Shown: positions 1-7,314 of the stretch, piece by piece
Position numbering within the stretch: position 1 is the first letter of the stretch
How the letters are laid out: every line of letters starts with the position of its first letter
Source: Verrucomicrobiota bacterium
GTDB lineage: Bacteria; Verrucomicrobiota; Verrucomicrobiia; Chthoniobacterales; UBA10450
DNA: 43,033 nt
NCBI GenBank assembly: GCA_003219175.1
Contig: QHPU01000070.1
Location: 1-43,033, forward strand
Direction of reading: 5' to 3'
Translations under genes and position numbers: made by a program
The notes under the pieces: model-generated
Told to the model about the DNA's origin: nothing
Seen by the model: the letters and a program-made list of their open reading frames with translations, nothing else
Databases searched by the model: none

Positions 1-106
1 GGTTCCCGATCGAATTCCCGACGTCGTCCCGCCGGAAGGTGTGACTTCCGGGAATGTCGCCCCATTCCCCGACGCGCTAAAACGCGACGACCTATTGCGG
101 GGATAA
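1..106 (+). CDS. C-terminal end of an unidentified protein (partial)
   Basis: Frame 2 is open from the window edge to a TAA at 104-106. It encodes about 34 residues beginning VPDRIPDVVPPEG and ending KRDDLLRG. Composition looks protein-like, with acidic and Pro residues and no runs of rare residues, and the stop is followed directly by an intergenic repeat. I do not recognise the family from this tail. It could be a chance open frame. Confidence 0.4.
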   Translation, partial: VPDRIPDVVPPEGVTSGNVAPFPDALKRDDLLRG

Positions 107-112
107 ACTTGG

Positions 113-186
113 CGGCTCGACAGAGTCTCGCCCTACCGGCCGGCCGCGAAACTCTTAAATTGGTAGGGCGACGCTCTGCGGAGCCG
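113..186. repeat. Palindromic intergenic repeat (GGTAGGGCG family)
   Basis: The arms at 113-137 and 162-186 are inverted copies matching at about 21 of 25 positions. Both end in the CGCCCTACC / GGTAGGGCG core. A 24-base spacer separates them. The core resembles the ends of the element inside the oxidase gene at 6734-6805, so they probably belong to one dispersed family. Confidence 0.75.
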
Positions 187-250
187 ACCGGAGTACGAGG
201 GCCTTTTAACGCGTCAAGCGTTCCAGCCCGAGCGCGAGCAGATTCTGCAA

Positions 251-721
251 TCACCAGTTGTCGTCGATTTGCACCCAGCGTGCCCCGTCGCGTGGCTGCG
301 CCGTCGCATTTAGCACCGCCTTGACGTGACCGCTGCGTTTCACAAGAAAAATTTGCGCGGTTGGTTCGAGCTTATAGCCTGCATAAGGAAAATTCGGATG
401 TAATGCCGCGATTGGAATCCGTACCCGGCGACGGGACGTGCGCGCGAAAAATTCGTTTTGTGCCGCATCGAAATGAATACTCGGAAAGGAAAATTCAAAG
501 GTCTCATCGCGCCGTGGCTCGCGATCGCCGGCCCACGGATAATTGCTGAAGGTTACCCGTGCGATCATCTCATTCGTTAAGCGATCGCGCTCGATCTGGT
601 GAGAGAACGCATCGCTATAGGCAAAAGTGTATGCGCGATCCGGGCTAACGATTTCAATGCTTTGTCCATACGCATTCGGGATTGCTAGTCCAAGCAGAGC
701 CAGGCCGAACCAGAATTTCAT
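251..721 (-). CDS. Hypothetical secreted protein
   Basis: An ORF of about 156 residues. The start at 721 (MKFWFGLALLGLAIPNAYG) gives a clean signal peptide; an upstream in-frame start at 751 would put ten polar residues before it. The mature part is beta-rich with Arg-rich strands (TSRRRVRIPIAAL) and ends WVQIDDNW. No catalytic motif or known domain is recognised. It probably acts in the periplasm or outside the cell. It is divergent from the metal cluster, with no clear promoter between them. Confidence 0.6.
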   Translation of the reverse strand: MKFWFGLALLGLAIPNAYGQSIEIVSPDRAYTFAYSDAFSHQIERDRLTNEMIARVTFSNYPWAGDREPRRDETFEFSFPSIHFDAAQNEFFARTSRRRVRIPIAALHPNFPYAGYKLEPTAQIFLVKRSGHVKAVLNATAQPRDGARWVQIDDNW

Positions 722-852
722 TAAATGATTTTCGCACGAATTCATTTTCACGAAAGTGCGGGCGACGTTCCGCCGCTGTCTTAACTCCAGTCTTCAATCT
801 GCTCGCTCGTATCGGCGTTGCTTCGTATCAGACGCGTGTTAACCTCGTCATT

Positions 853-1191
853 GTGATCACGGCGTTATCGCGCTGCTTTGCCTTGATCGTTGCATTGTCG
901 CTTGTAGCCGTGGGCCTGCCCGCGCGTGCTGAAGTGCCGCAACAACCGTCGCCACATCGGATGAGCTGCTGCAACCATTTGCCCGGCGAACCCGGTCACT
1001 GCGGCGGCAGCGAGCCGGTGAAATCGCAAGCCTTGCAGGATTGCGCCGGTTGCAACCTTTGTCTCTCGATCATCGCTGCTTCCACTTATTCTTTCATCTT
1101 TTCTCCTGACCGCGGCGAAAACCTCTTTGGCAAAATCGCTATCTCGGCATCCCGATCGGACCGTCCACCAGTTCCACCGCCGCGCGTCTAA
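853..1191 (+). CDS. Cys-rich secreted protein, DUF2946-like (uncertain)
   Basis: I chose the GTG at 853 because translation then begins with a plausible signal peptide (VITALSRCFALIVALSLVAV); the frame is open back to 682 but that overlaps the opposite-strand gene. The roughly 85-residue mature region has a cysteine cluster (SCCNH, HCGG, DCAGCNLC) and ends in SDRPPVPPPRV. The layout of signal peptide, CxxC-type motifs and a Pro/Arg tail resembles small DUF2946-like proteins linked to copper loci. That link is inference. It is 68 bp upstream of a Cys-rich micro-peptide and a metal-binding protein, which supports a metal-related role. Confidence 0.5.
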   Translation: MITALSRCFALIVALSLVAVGLPARAEVPQQPSPHRMSCCNHLPGEPGHCGGSEPVKSQALQDCAGCNLCLSIIAASTYSFIFSPDRGENLFGKIAISASRSDRPPVPPPRV

Positions 1192-1247
1192 CCCTCGGTT
1201 CGCATCGGCTCGCTCACGCGGTGAGCGAGATGTAAATCGAATTCAAC

Positions 1248-1253
1248 AGGAGG
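1248..1253 (+). promoter_or_regulatory. Strong Shine-Dalgarno site
   Basis: A perfect AGGAGG lies 6 bases before the ATG at 1260. Most genes in this window lack a visible Shine-Dalgarno, so this site is the main argument that the 40-codon ORF is a real gene. Confidence 0.8.
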
Positions 1254-1259
1254 AACTCA

Positions 1260-1382
1260 ATGAAGTACCTTTTGATGATTATTACTGCCCTGGCCATGGT
1301 TGGCACAGCAACGGCGACTTCGCCGGTTGCTGACAGCAGCGGCGCCCAGTGCTGCTGCTGCGGCCACGGCTGCGCTAAATAA
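1260..1382 (+). CDS. 40-residue secreted Cys-rich peptide (CCCCGHGC)
   Basis: A small gene starting MKYLLMIITALAMVGTATA, a good signal peptide, followed by about 20 residues ending AQCCCCGHGCAK. The mature peptide is therefore little more than a CCCCGHGC cluster: five cysteines and a histidine in eight residues. Such a cluster suits Cu(I), Zn or other soft-metal binding, as in metallothionein-like or copper-storage peptides, but I recognise no named family. A perfect AGGAGG precedes it. It sits between another Cys-rich secreted protein and a heavy-metal-binding-domain protein, all on the same strand, and is followed by a strong hairpin. A role in metal sensing or buffering in the envelope is inferred. 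Confidence 0.75.
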   Translation: MKYLLMIITALAMVGTATATSPVADSSGAQCCCCGHGCAK

Positions 1383-1406
1383 GCGCACCGGGGTAACTAA
1401 ACGGAA

Positions 1407-1434
1407 GCCTCCGCCGGTGAAAACCGGCGGAGGC
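1407..1434 (+). terminator. GC-rich hairpin with GAAA loop, weak terminator or attenuator
   Basis: A perfect 12-bp stem (GCCTCCGCCGGT with its complement) closes a GAAA tetraloop, 24 bases after the peptide stop and 14 bases before the next start. No T-tract follows (ATTCCA), so it may stabilise the upstream mRNA or attenuate read-through rather than terminate fully. Confidence 0.6.
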
Positions 1435-1448
1435 ATTCCACACGCTTA

Positions 1449-3014
1449 ATGCTTAAGAAATTTTTCATCTTGGTTTTAATCACGACAATCCATTCGGCGT
1501 TGCTTGCGCAGACAGCGACGCCCACGCTGCAAAAGACGCACTACACCTGCGTCATACATCCGGAAGTGATGCAGGATCACCCCGGTAACTGTCCGAAGTG
1601 TGGGATGGAATTGGTGCCGGTTGAAGAACAAAAGAAACGCCCAACCCACAACGCCCAACACCCAACACCCAATGGAGAGGCGGTTCACCATATCGACCAT
1701 TCCGGACATTCCAGCCAGTCGGGCAATTCGGGTCAATTGACACAACCTGCGATGCATCATCACGATCATCACGCCGGGGGAGAACACATGAGGCATGAAA
1801 TGAAAATGCAATCGTCAGTGAACCTAACGGATCCGATGACGCGGGAAGGCTCGGGCACAAGCTGGTTGCCCGATTCCTCACCAGTGTATGGACGCATGTT
1901 CATGTTCGGAGACAACATGCTCATGCTCCATGGTGCGATCTTTCCGCGTTACACCAATGTCAGCACCCGCCGTGGCGACGATCGAATCGACGCGCCGAAC
2001 TGGATCATGGGCATGTTCTCGCATCCCTTCGGTGAAACTGCACAGCTGGGTGTGCGACTGATGATGAGCCTCGATCCGCTCACCGAAGGCGGCCGCGGAT
2101 ATCCCCTACTCTTTCAATCCGGCGAAACGTGGCACGATCAACCGTTGCACGATCGGCAGCACCCGCACGATCTCTTCAGCGAGCTCTCGTTGTCCTACTC
2201 TCAAAAATTCACCGAGGATTTTTCAGGCTACATTTATTTCGGTTACCCCGGCGAACCGGCGCTCGGTCCGCCCACGTTCATGCATCGCATTTCGGCAATG
2301 GACGATCCAGATGCGCCGATCGGCCATCATTGGCAGGATTCGAGTCACGTCACTTTTGGCGTTGCTACCGCCGGGCTGGTTTGGCGCACGATCAAAATCG
2401 AAGGCAGCGTTTTTACTGGGCGCGAACCGGATGAAGATCGTTACGACTTTGATGAGGCTCGCTTTGATTCTGCCAGCGGACGGATTTCATGGAACCCGAC
2501 GCCCGACCTGGCTCTACAATTTTCACACGGTTACTTGAAAAGCCCGGAGGCGTCCGAGCCAACCGCGAAACGGCACCGCACCACCGCCTCTATCATATAT
2601 AATAAGGCGCTGGGCCACGATACCAACTGGGCCACCACCTTTGCCTGGGGGCAAAATGACGATACCCACGAGGGCAAAACCCAATCCTTCCTGCTCGAAT
2701 CGGATTACCAACGCGGGCGCGACACCTTTTACACGCGCCTCGAGCGCGTTGAAAAATCGGGGCACGAACTCGTGCTTCGTGGCTCCGACGAGGAAAAAAT
2801 CTTTCCGATCTTCGCCGCCTCATTCGGTTACGTCCACGATTTCACTCATGGCGATGGGTTCGATGTCGGACTGGGCGCGCAATTCACCATCGATGATCGG
2901 CCGGATGATTTATCCCGTTACTATGGCGACGATATCGGATACGGCTTTCAGGTTTTCCTTCGCATCCGTCCGTCGATCCATCAGCATCACGAGATGCAGC
3001 GGGCCATGAAATAG
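1449..3014 (+). CDS. Heavy-metal-binding-domain protein with predicted outer-membrane barrel
   Basis: 521 residues. Signal peptide 1-21, then a heavy-metal-binding domain at about 32-57 (YTCVIHPEV, CPKCGMELVP) as found in copper efflux and CusB-type proteins. A His-rich linker (about 76-115, with HHHDHHAGGEHMRHEMKM) follows. The remaining 390 residues are rich in alternating strands, Tyr, Trp and acidic turns, typical of an outer-membrane barrel, though the C-terminus lacks the usual final Phe. Residues about 64-76 (RPTHNAQHPTPNG) are encoded by a repeat. It follows the Cys-rich peptide and precedes a membrane methyltransferase-like gene. A role in metal binding at the envelope is likely; substrate and transport activity are inferred. 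Confidence 0.75.
   Translation: MLKKFFILVLITTIHSALLAQTATPTLQKTHYTCVIHPEVMQDHPGNCPKCGMELVPVEEQKKRPTHNAQHPTPNGEAVHHIDHSGHSSQSGNSGQLTQPAMHHHDHHAGGEHMRHEMKMQSSVNLTDPMTREGSGTSWLPDSSPVYGRMFMFGDNMLMLHGAIFPRYTNVSTRRGDDRIDAPNWIMGMFSHPFGETAQLGVRLMMSLDPLTEGGRGYPLLFQSGETWHDQPLHDRQHPHDLFSELSLSYSQKFTEDFSGYIYFGYPGEPALGPPTFMHRISAMDDPDAPIGHHWQDSSHVTFGVATAGLVWRTIKIEGSVFTGREPDEDRYDFDEARFDSASGRISWNPTPDLALQFSHGYLKSPEASEPTAKRHRTTASIIYNKALGHDTNWATTFAWGQNDDTHEGKTQSFLLESDYQRGRDTFYTRLERVEKSGHELVLRGSDEEKIFPIFAASFGYVHDFTHGDGFDVGLGAQFTIDDRPDDLSRYYGDDIGYGFQVFLRIRPSIHQHHEMQRAMK
1639..1672 (+). repeat. In-frame CAACGCCCAAC repeat inside a coding region
   Basis: A run of CCCAAC units coding RPTHNAQHPTPNG interrupts the region between the metal-binding domain and the His-rich linker. 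The same CAACGCCCAAC unit forms the arms of the intergenic palindrome at 36296-36405, so this is a coding copy of a dispersed family. Confidence 0.6.
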
Positions 3015-3644
3015 TTGGCGCTGACAGAGAACTTTCGTTTGAATCGCGTTCGGATGCCGCGCTGGCTTTACCTTTGGCCCCTGAATTTTGTGATCGCGGG
3101 TTTCGTCGTTTTCGGTGCGATTTTCTTCTTCATGGCAAAGCGATCGCGGGACAAAACCAGGAGGGCAGATCCGCGTTCCATCATTGCGATCTTCATTCAG
3201 GCGCTCGCGTTTGCGATTGCCTGGATGATCGGACGCAAACCGTTCACGCCGTTTTTGCCAATCGATTGGCGCGCACAATACATCGTCACTGCGATCATCG
3301 TTCTGCTCGTAATCGCCTCTCTGATTTTCGTGACCGCAGCCGTGCGCACGCTTGGCAAACAATGGAGTCTGCAAGCGCGCGTCCTCGAACATCACGAACT
3401 GATACGGCGCGGCCCGTATCGGATCGTTCGCCATCCGATTTACACCGGCATGTTCGGAATGCTTATCGTCTCCAGCATGGCTCACGGGCATTGGCTCGGC
3501 CTCATCATCGCATCGTTTGTCTACTATCTCGGCACGGTGATGCGCATTAAGAGCGAGGAAAAACTTCTGCGCGAGCAATTCGGTAGCGAGTACGACGATT
3601 ACACGCGCGAAGTGCCGGCGTTTATTCCGATACGACTGCGCTAG
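3015..3644 (+). CDS. Isoprenylcysteine carboxyl methyltransferase (ICMT/PEMT)-like membrane protein
   Basis: Up to 209 residues. A TTG at 3015 directly abuts the upstream stop, and an ATG at 3054 (MPRWLYLWPLNF) is an equally good start giving 196 residues. There are four to five hydrophobic segments. The C-terminal third has the family signature: RRGPYRIVRHPIYTG, then a membrane segment, then KSEEKLLREQFGSEYDDYTREVP in two parts. Members methylate isoprenylcysteine, phospholipids or other lipophilic substrates with S-adenosylmethionine; the substrate here is unknown. Bacterial copies often sit beside metal-resistance genes, and this one immediately follows a metal-binding protein, so co-transcription is likely. 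Confidence 0.8.
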   Translation: MALTENFRLNRVRMPRWLYLWPLNFVIAGFVVFGAIFFFMAKRSRDKTRRADPRSIIAIFIQALAFAIAWMIGRKPFTPFLPIDWRAQYIVTAIIVLLVIASLIFVTAAVRTLGKQWSLQARVLEHHELIRRGPYRIVRHPIYTGMFGMLIVSSMAHGHWLGLIIASFVYYLGTVMRIKSEEKLLREQFGSEYDDYTREVPAFIPIRLR

Positions 3645-3669
3645 CGCGTCTTGATGTCTCCCCATCCGG

Positions 3670-3780
3670 GGAGCGCACGCACCCTCGCGTGCTGGCGCTG
3701 GCGCCCTCGCCATCGCGGGCTTCTCAATCTCGAATATTGCGGCGAGGCGCCGCAATCTGCACGCGAGACGCGTGCGCTCC
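3670..3780. repeat. Palindromic repeat upstream of the FBPase gene
   Basis: The arms at 3670-3692 and 3759-3780 are near-complementary (both read GGAGCGCACGC then a CTCGCGTGC end on opposite strands). Between them lies a smaller inverted pair (GGCGCTGGCGCC and ATTGCGGCGAGGCGCCGCAAT). It fills most of the gap before the fructose bisphosphatase and any promoter must overlap or follow it. Confidence 0.7.
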
Positions 3781-3826
3781 ACACACTTGTCAGCTGGCAT
3801 ATGCGCGCGCAATGTACCCGCTCCTC

Positions 3827-4891
3827 ATGCCGCGACTACCGAAGCAGAATTATCATGATATCGAACGCATCATCGAAGTGGATTTCCTGCGCGCGACCGA
3901 GGCCGCTGCGCTCAACTCCCTGAAATGGCTCGGACGCGGCGACAAGGAAGCCGCCGATGCCGCCGCCAGCGACGCCATTCGCGGCATGTTCGATCTCATG
4001 AACATCTGCGGCGAGGTCGTCATCGGCGAAGGAATCAAGGATAACGCGCCTGGCATTTTCAAAGGCGAACAGCTTGGCACCTGGTTGCCGGGCACGCCGC
4101 AGTTCGATATCGCGATCGATCCGATCGACGGCACAACCAACATCTCGAAGGGCGCGCCCAACTCGATCAGTTGCATCGCAGCGGCGAGTCCGGAAGAAGG
4201 AGTCAAAGTCGCGCTCCGTGATATTCCATCATTTTACATGACAAAACTTTCCTACGGCCCGCGCGTGATCCAGTATATGCAACGGCGGGGCGATGCTTTG
4301 AAATTGGAAGCGCCCATTCCAGAAACGCTGGCCATCGTGGCGCGCGCGGTCGACAAACGCATCCAGGACATCGTCGTCATGATGCTCGACCGTCCGCGGC
4401 ACAAGGAAATTGTCGACCAAATCCGGGGCGTAGGTGCTTCTCTCCGCATGATTGGAGACGGTGATATCGCCGCGGCCATGGCGCCAGCCATTCCCGACAG
4501 CGGGATCGATCTTTACATGGGAATCGGCGGTTCACCCGAGGCGGTGCTGGCGGCGGCCGGGATCAAATGTCTGGGTGGCGATATGCAATGCAAAATGTGG
4601 CCGCGCGATGAAAAAGAACGCAAGAAATTGATCGAAGACGGCTACGACAAGGAACTCGACCGGATTTATTCGGCCGACGACCTGGCGAACGGAAAAAACA
4701 TCATCTTTTGCGCGACCGGGATCAGCGACAGCGCGCTTTTACGCGGGGTTCGTTCCCAGGGGGCAACCGCCGTTACGCATTCAATTTTGATGCGAGCGAA
4801 AAGCCGCACGGTTCGTTTCATCCGGGCCAGCCACGACCTTTCGCAAAAAACGATCCGCCTCCGTACCACCAACCGCGAAGCCCGCATCTGA
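3827..4891 (+). CDS. glpX: Fructose-1,6-bisphosphatase class II (GlpX type)
   Basis: About 354 residues from the ATG at 3827 (MPRLPKQNYHDIER); an in-frame ATG at 3812 is also possible. It hydrolyses fructose-1,6-bisphosphate to fructose-6-phosphate in gluconeogenesis and is metal-dependent. Metal and substrate motifs are visible: GRGDKEAAD (37-45), GEVVIGEG (62-69), DPIDGT (98-103), then GGSPEAVLAAAGIKCLGGD near residue 235. Length fits the family, which is usually 320-340, with a slightly long C-terminal tail. It stands alone, with a repeat before it and no partner gene after it. Confidence 0.92.
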   Translation: MPRLPKQNYHDIERIIEVDFLRATEAAALNSLKWLGRGDKEAADAAASDAIRGMFDLMNICGEVVIGEGIKDNAPGIFKGEQLGTWLPGTPQFDIAIDPIDGTTNISKGAPNSISCIAAASPEEGVKVALRDIPSFYMTKLSYGPRVIQYMQRRGDALKLEAPIPETLAIVARAVDKRIQDIVVMMLDRPRHKEIVDQIRGVGASLRMIGDGDIAAAMAPAIPDSGIDLYMGIGGSPEAVLAAAGIKCLGGDMQCKMWPRDEKERKKLIEDGYDKELDRIYSADDLANGKNIIFCATGISDSALLRGVRSQGATAVTHSILMRAKSRTVRFIRASHDLSQKTIRLRTTNREARI

Positions 4892-5026
4892 TGCGCTCCA
4901 GCAGCCTCATGAGCAAGAGCTAAGGGCAAAAGGCGATAACGGACGGTGGATGAAACCTTGAATCGAACCTGCGTCAGCTGGTAACGGAGAACGGAATTCG
5001 CACTGCCTCTTTTATCTTGCTCGACA

Positions 5027-5476
5027 GTGAACATTCCCTTTGTTGAAATTGAGAGAAATTCGTTGCTTATGAGAAAACAAGTATCCAAGACCGAACTTTC
5101 GCCTGACAACGGCTGCGTCATCGACACGAAATGGAAAGTAGGGCCGTTGAGTTATCACGCATGCGCCGCCACGCCAAAAGACGTCCACGGTAAACCGCTC
5201 GAAGGACATGTGCGGATGCCCGAGATCGTTATCTACGACCACATCGGCTTCAAAGGCGCCTACGCCCGCACTAATCTCAGCTTCCATTATCTGGGCGATT
5301 TTTGGAACGACCGCATCAGCTGCGTCATTGTCGTCAGTGGCGTCTGGCGTTTTTATCGCGACGAATATTACAAGGGCGATTACTGGGACCTTGGCCCCGG
5401 TTTTTACGAATGCTTCTTCACCGAAGCCGGCCCCGACGACGTCGTCAGCTCCTTCCAAGCCATTGCGCTGACATAG
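5027..5476 (+). CDS. Beta/gamma-crystallin family protein
   Basis: 149 residues from a GTG at 5027, or 135 from the ATG at 5069. From about residue 66 there are two Greek-key motifs: PEIVIYDHIGFKG with NDRISC, then WRFYRDEYYKGDYWDLGPG with DDVVSS. The N/D-N/D-x-x-S-S/C sequences are the double-clamp calcium sites of microbial beta/gamma-crystallins, so one calcium-binding domain is likely. No signal peptide is visible, which suggests a cytosolic protein unless the start is wrong. Microbial members are small calcium-stabilised proteins of mostly unknown role. It is monocistronic, with a possible weak terminator after it. Confidence 0.75.
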   Translation: MNIPFVEIERNSLLMRKQVSKTELSPDNGCVIDTKWKVGPLSYHACAATPKDVHGKPLEGHVRMPEIVIYDHIGFKGAYARTNLSFHYLGDFWNDRISCVIVVSGVWRFYRDEYYKGDYWDLGPGFYECFFTEAGPDDVVSSFQAIALT

Positions 5477-5521
5477 TCCGCGGTCGCGGCCACCCCGCCG
5501 GACGGGCCATGCTGACACGCG

Positions 5522-5549
5522 CGTCTGGTGTTAGACGAAAGATTTTTTT
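5522..5549 (+). terminator. Possible weak intrinsic terminator
   Basis: A 5-bp stem (CGTCT / AGACG) with a 6-base loop is followed 6 bases later by seven T residues. It lies about 45 bases after the crystallin stop. The short stem makes this tentative. Confidence 0.35.
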
Positions 5550-5602
5550 AATTCTCGTTAGGCCTATGACGCGCGACCACTTCCGATTCTGCCGAAGAAC
5601 AG

Positions 5603-6076
5603 TTGCGCATGTTCATCGATAAGTTCGACCCGAAGCACCGGACCACGATTCGCGCCGCGCGCAAAGCCCTGCGTAAGCGTTTCCCCACGGCAAATGAACT
5701 AGTCTATGATAATTACAACTTCTTCGTCATCGGCTTCGGGCCCAGTGAGCGTCCATCCGACTGCTTTGTTTCTATCGCCGCCGCGGCAAACGGCGTTTGC
5801 TTATGTTTTATCCGCGGAGCTAGGTTGCCCGATACGGCAAGGATCCTTTCCGGCTCCGGGAAACAGACGCGTTTTGTGCGCCTTCCTTCCGGGGCTGCAC
5901 TCGATGAGCCAGAGATTCAGGCTTTGCTTGAGGTCGCGGCTCACCGGGCGCGGGTGCCTCTTCCACTTAGTGGACGTGGCAAACTTATTATCAGGTCAGT
6001 AGCGGCGAAGCAGCGGCCCCGTCGTAAGCCGCAAAAGGCTAAACCAGGCGATGCCGCAAACCGCGAGATAGCGTGA
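5603..6076 (+). CDS. DUF1801 (YdhG-like) protein
   Basis: About 155 residues. It has the DUF1801 layout: an N-terminal helix (FIDKFDPKHRTTIRAARKAL), then RFPTANELVYDNYNFFVIGFG, then strands ending in DEPEIQALLEVA. The frame stays open upstream to a stop at 5567, reading SAEEQLR just before the candidate starts (TTG 5603, ATG 5609), which resembles family N-termini. The true start may therefore have been lost, or an ATG at 5566 may be joined by a frameshift. The C-terminus is Lys/Arg-rich. The family adopts a small alpha/beta fold of unknown biochemical role. Confidence 0.7.
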   Translation: MRMFIDKFDPKHRTTIRAARKALRKRFPTANELVYDNYNFFVIGFGPSERPSDCFVSIAAAANGVCLCFIRGARLPDTARILSGSGKQTRFVRLPSGAALDEPEIQALLEVAAHRARVPLPLSGRGKLIIRSVAAKQRPRRKPQKAKPGDAANREIA

Positions 6077-6114
6077 CATCTGTGCCTTTTATTTGTGTCT
6101 CGTTAGATACCGTG

Positions 6115-7140
6115 CTAAGACGCTGACGCGATGGCGTAGACTTCTTCGGCGCAGGCCCAGGAGAGAGTGAAGCCGGCGCCGCCGTGGCCGTAGTTGTGAA
6201 TGATGGTGCGACCGTCGGGTAGTTTTTCTGGCGCAAGACGGACACCGGATTTGCGGAAAGGACGAAGGCCGACTTTCACCGCGGTCACGCGCGGTGCTTC
6301 GATCCTGAGAATGCGAATGCATTCGGAAACGATCGCATCGGTGTCGGCAGGTGATGGCTCGCGACTGTTGCTAAGCGAATTGGTGCCGCCGAAAACGCAA
6401 TCGTTGGCGCGTGGAATGGCGTACATCAACGGGGCATCATCGCAGACAATTGCCGGCGTGAGATCGAGCTTCGACACGATCGCGACCTGGCCGCGATGCG
6501 GTTCCAAATCTGGATCGTGCACAAGTTCGCGCGCCCCCATACCTGCGCAATTGATGATCAGATCAAAATCAGACGGGATGTCTTCCACCTTATTAATATG
6601 AGTGGATTGGATCATGCCGCCGGCTTTGCGGAACCGGTCTGTGAGATAATCGAGATAGATCGTGGTGTCGGTGAGTGGGACGGTGAGAGCGTAGCCACTG
6701 GCGAAAGTCCAAGCCGAACCGCGGGAGGGGAAAGGTAGGGGCGTTTCACCGAACCGATCCGAGCCGGATGGGCGTTCGCGGGCGATTGGGTCAATCGCCC
6801 CTACCTGAGAGGGAATGCGACAGGCGCCGAGGTTTTTTGCCCAATCGGGAATGGGGATTGTGCCGGTGCGGGTGAACTGGCGAATCTCGATCATTGAAAC
6901 GCCAGTTAGCGACTCGCGCGAGAGGTCACGCAACCATTCGTATGTAGTTAGTGCCCAGGGAATGATTTTCTCGGCAGGCTCGGTATCGTACGGAAACCAG
7001 ACGGCTGCGGCCGCGGCGGATGTTGTTTGCTGGCTGGTTTCGTCGGCCAAAATGGTGACGTTCCATTCGCGCTCGGCAAAGACGACGCCGCAGGTGAGAC
7101 CGGAGACGCCGGCACCGATTACGGCTGCGCGATTTTGCAT
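6115..7140 (-). CDS. D-amino-acid oxidase (FAD-dependent)
   Basis: 341 residues from the ATG at 7140 (MQNRAAVIGAGVSGL); upstream in-frame sequence comes from a repeat. The family oxidises D-amino acids to 2-oxo acids, releasing ammonia and peroxide. Visible are the dinucleotide-binding GAGVSGL (8-14), the flavin-region SAAAAAVWFPY, DTTIYLDYL, NCAGMGARELV, and the C-terminal HNYGHGGAGFTLSWACA that closes over FAD. Residues 112-135 are encoded by a palindromic element of exactly 72 bp inserted in frame between the N-terminal and middle parts. The conserved blocks on both sides are intact, so the protein may still fold. The substrate is not predictable. Confidence 0.88.
   Translation of the reverse strand: MQNRAAVIGAGVSGLTCGVVFAEREWNVTILADETSQQTTSAAAAAVWFPYDTEPAEKIIPWALTTYEWLRDLSRESLTGVSMIEIRQFTRTGTIPIPDWAKNLGACRIPSQVGAIDPIARERPSGSDRFGETPLPFPSRGSAWTFASGYALTVPLTDTTIYLDYLTDRFRKAGGMIQSTHINKVEDIPSDFDLIINCAGMGARELVHDPDLEPHRGQVAIVSKLDLTPAIVCDDAPLMYAIPRANDCVFGGTNSLSNSREPSPADTDAIVSECIRILRIEAPRVTAVKVGLRPFRKSGVRLAPEKLPDGRTIIHNYGHGGAGFTLSWACAEEVYAIASAS
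6734..6805. repeat. 72-bp palindromic element in frame inside the oxidase gene
   Basis: The ends are perfect inverted copies of GGTAGGGGCG (6734-6743 and 6796-6805), and pairing continues inward (about 19 of 23). At 72 bp it adds 24 codons and keeps the frame, encoding roughly VGAIDPIARERP to FGETPLP. The ends match the intergenic family at 113-186. Confidence 0.8.
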
Positions 7141-7167
7141 GTGGTCAGTTTTCCAAATCTCGCTTCT

Positions 7168-7240
7168 AACCACAAATGAACACCAATGGACGCTAATACC
7201 GGAGAACAAAATTGGTGTGTATTCGTGTTCATTAGCGGTT
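7168..7240. repeat. Palindromic intergenic repeat (AACCRC..GCTAAT family)
   Basis: The left arm AACCACAAATGAACACCAAT and the complement of the right arm (AACCGCTAATGAACAC) are closely similar. A related sequence forms the first codons of the GT87 gene at 40522-40582. It lies directly upstream of the oxidase gene. Confidence 0.7.
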
Positions 7241-7249
7241 CCTGCGAAT

Positions 7250-7309
7250 GGAGGGACAGGCGCTGTGCCGCCCCTAAATGTTGGGACGACACGGCCGGTC
7301 GTCCCTCCA
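7250..7309. repeat. Palindromic intergenic repeat (TGGAGGGAC family)
   Basis: The ends are TGGAGGGAC (7250-7258) and GTCCCTCCA (7301-7309), with further GC-rich complementarity inside. It abuts the stop codon of the alcohol dehydrogenase gene and the preceding repeat, so the whole gap of about 170 bp is repeat. Confidence 0.7.
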
Positions 7310-7314
7310 ACGCC

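Noticed and set aside
2910-3812. 300-codon open frame on the minus strand opposite the metal-binding and ICMT-like genes
   Set aside because: Composition (His, Arg, Asp-rich, no domain) is that of an antisense shadow, and the plus-strand genes have clear domains.
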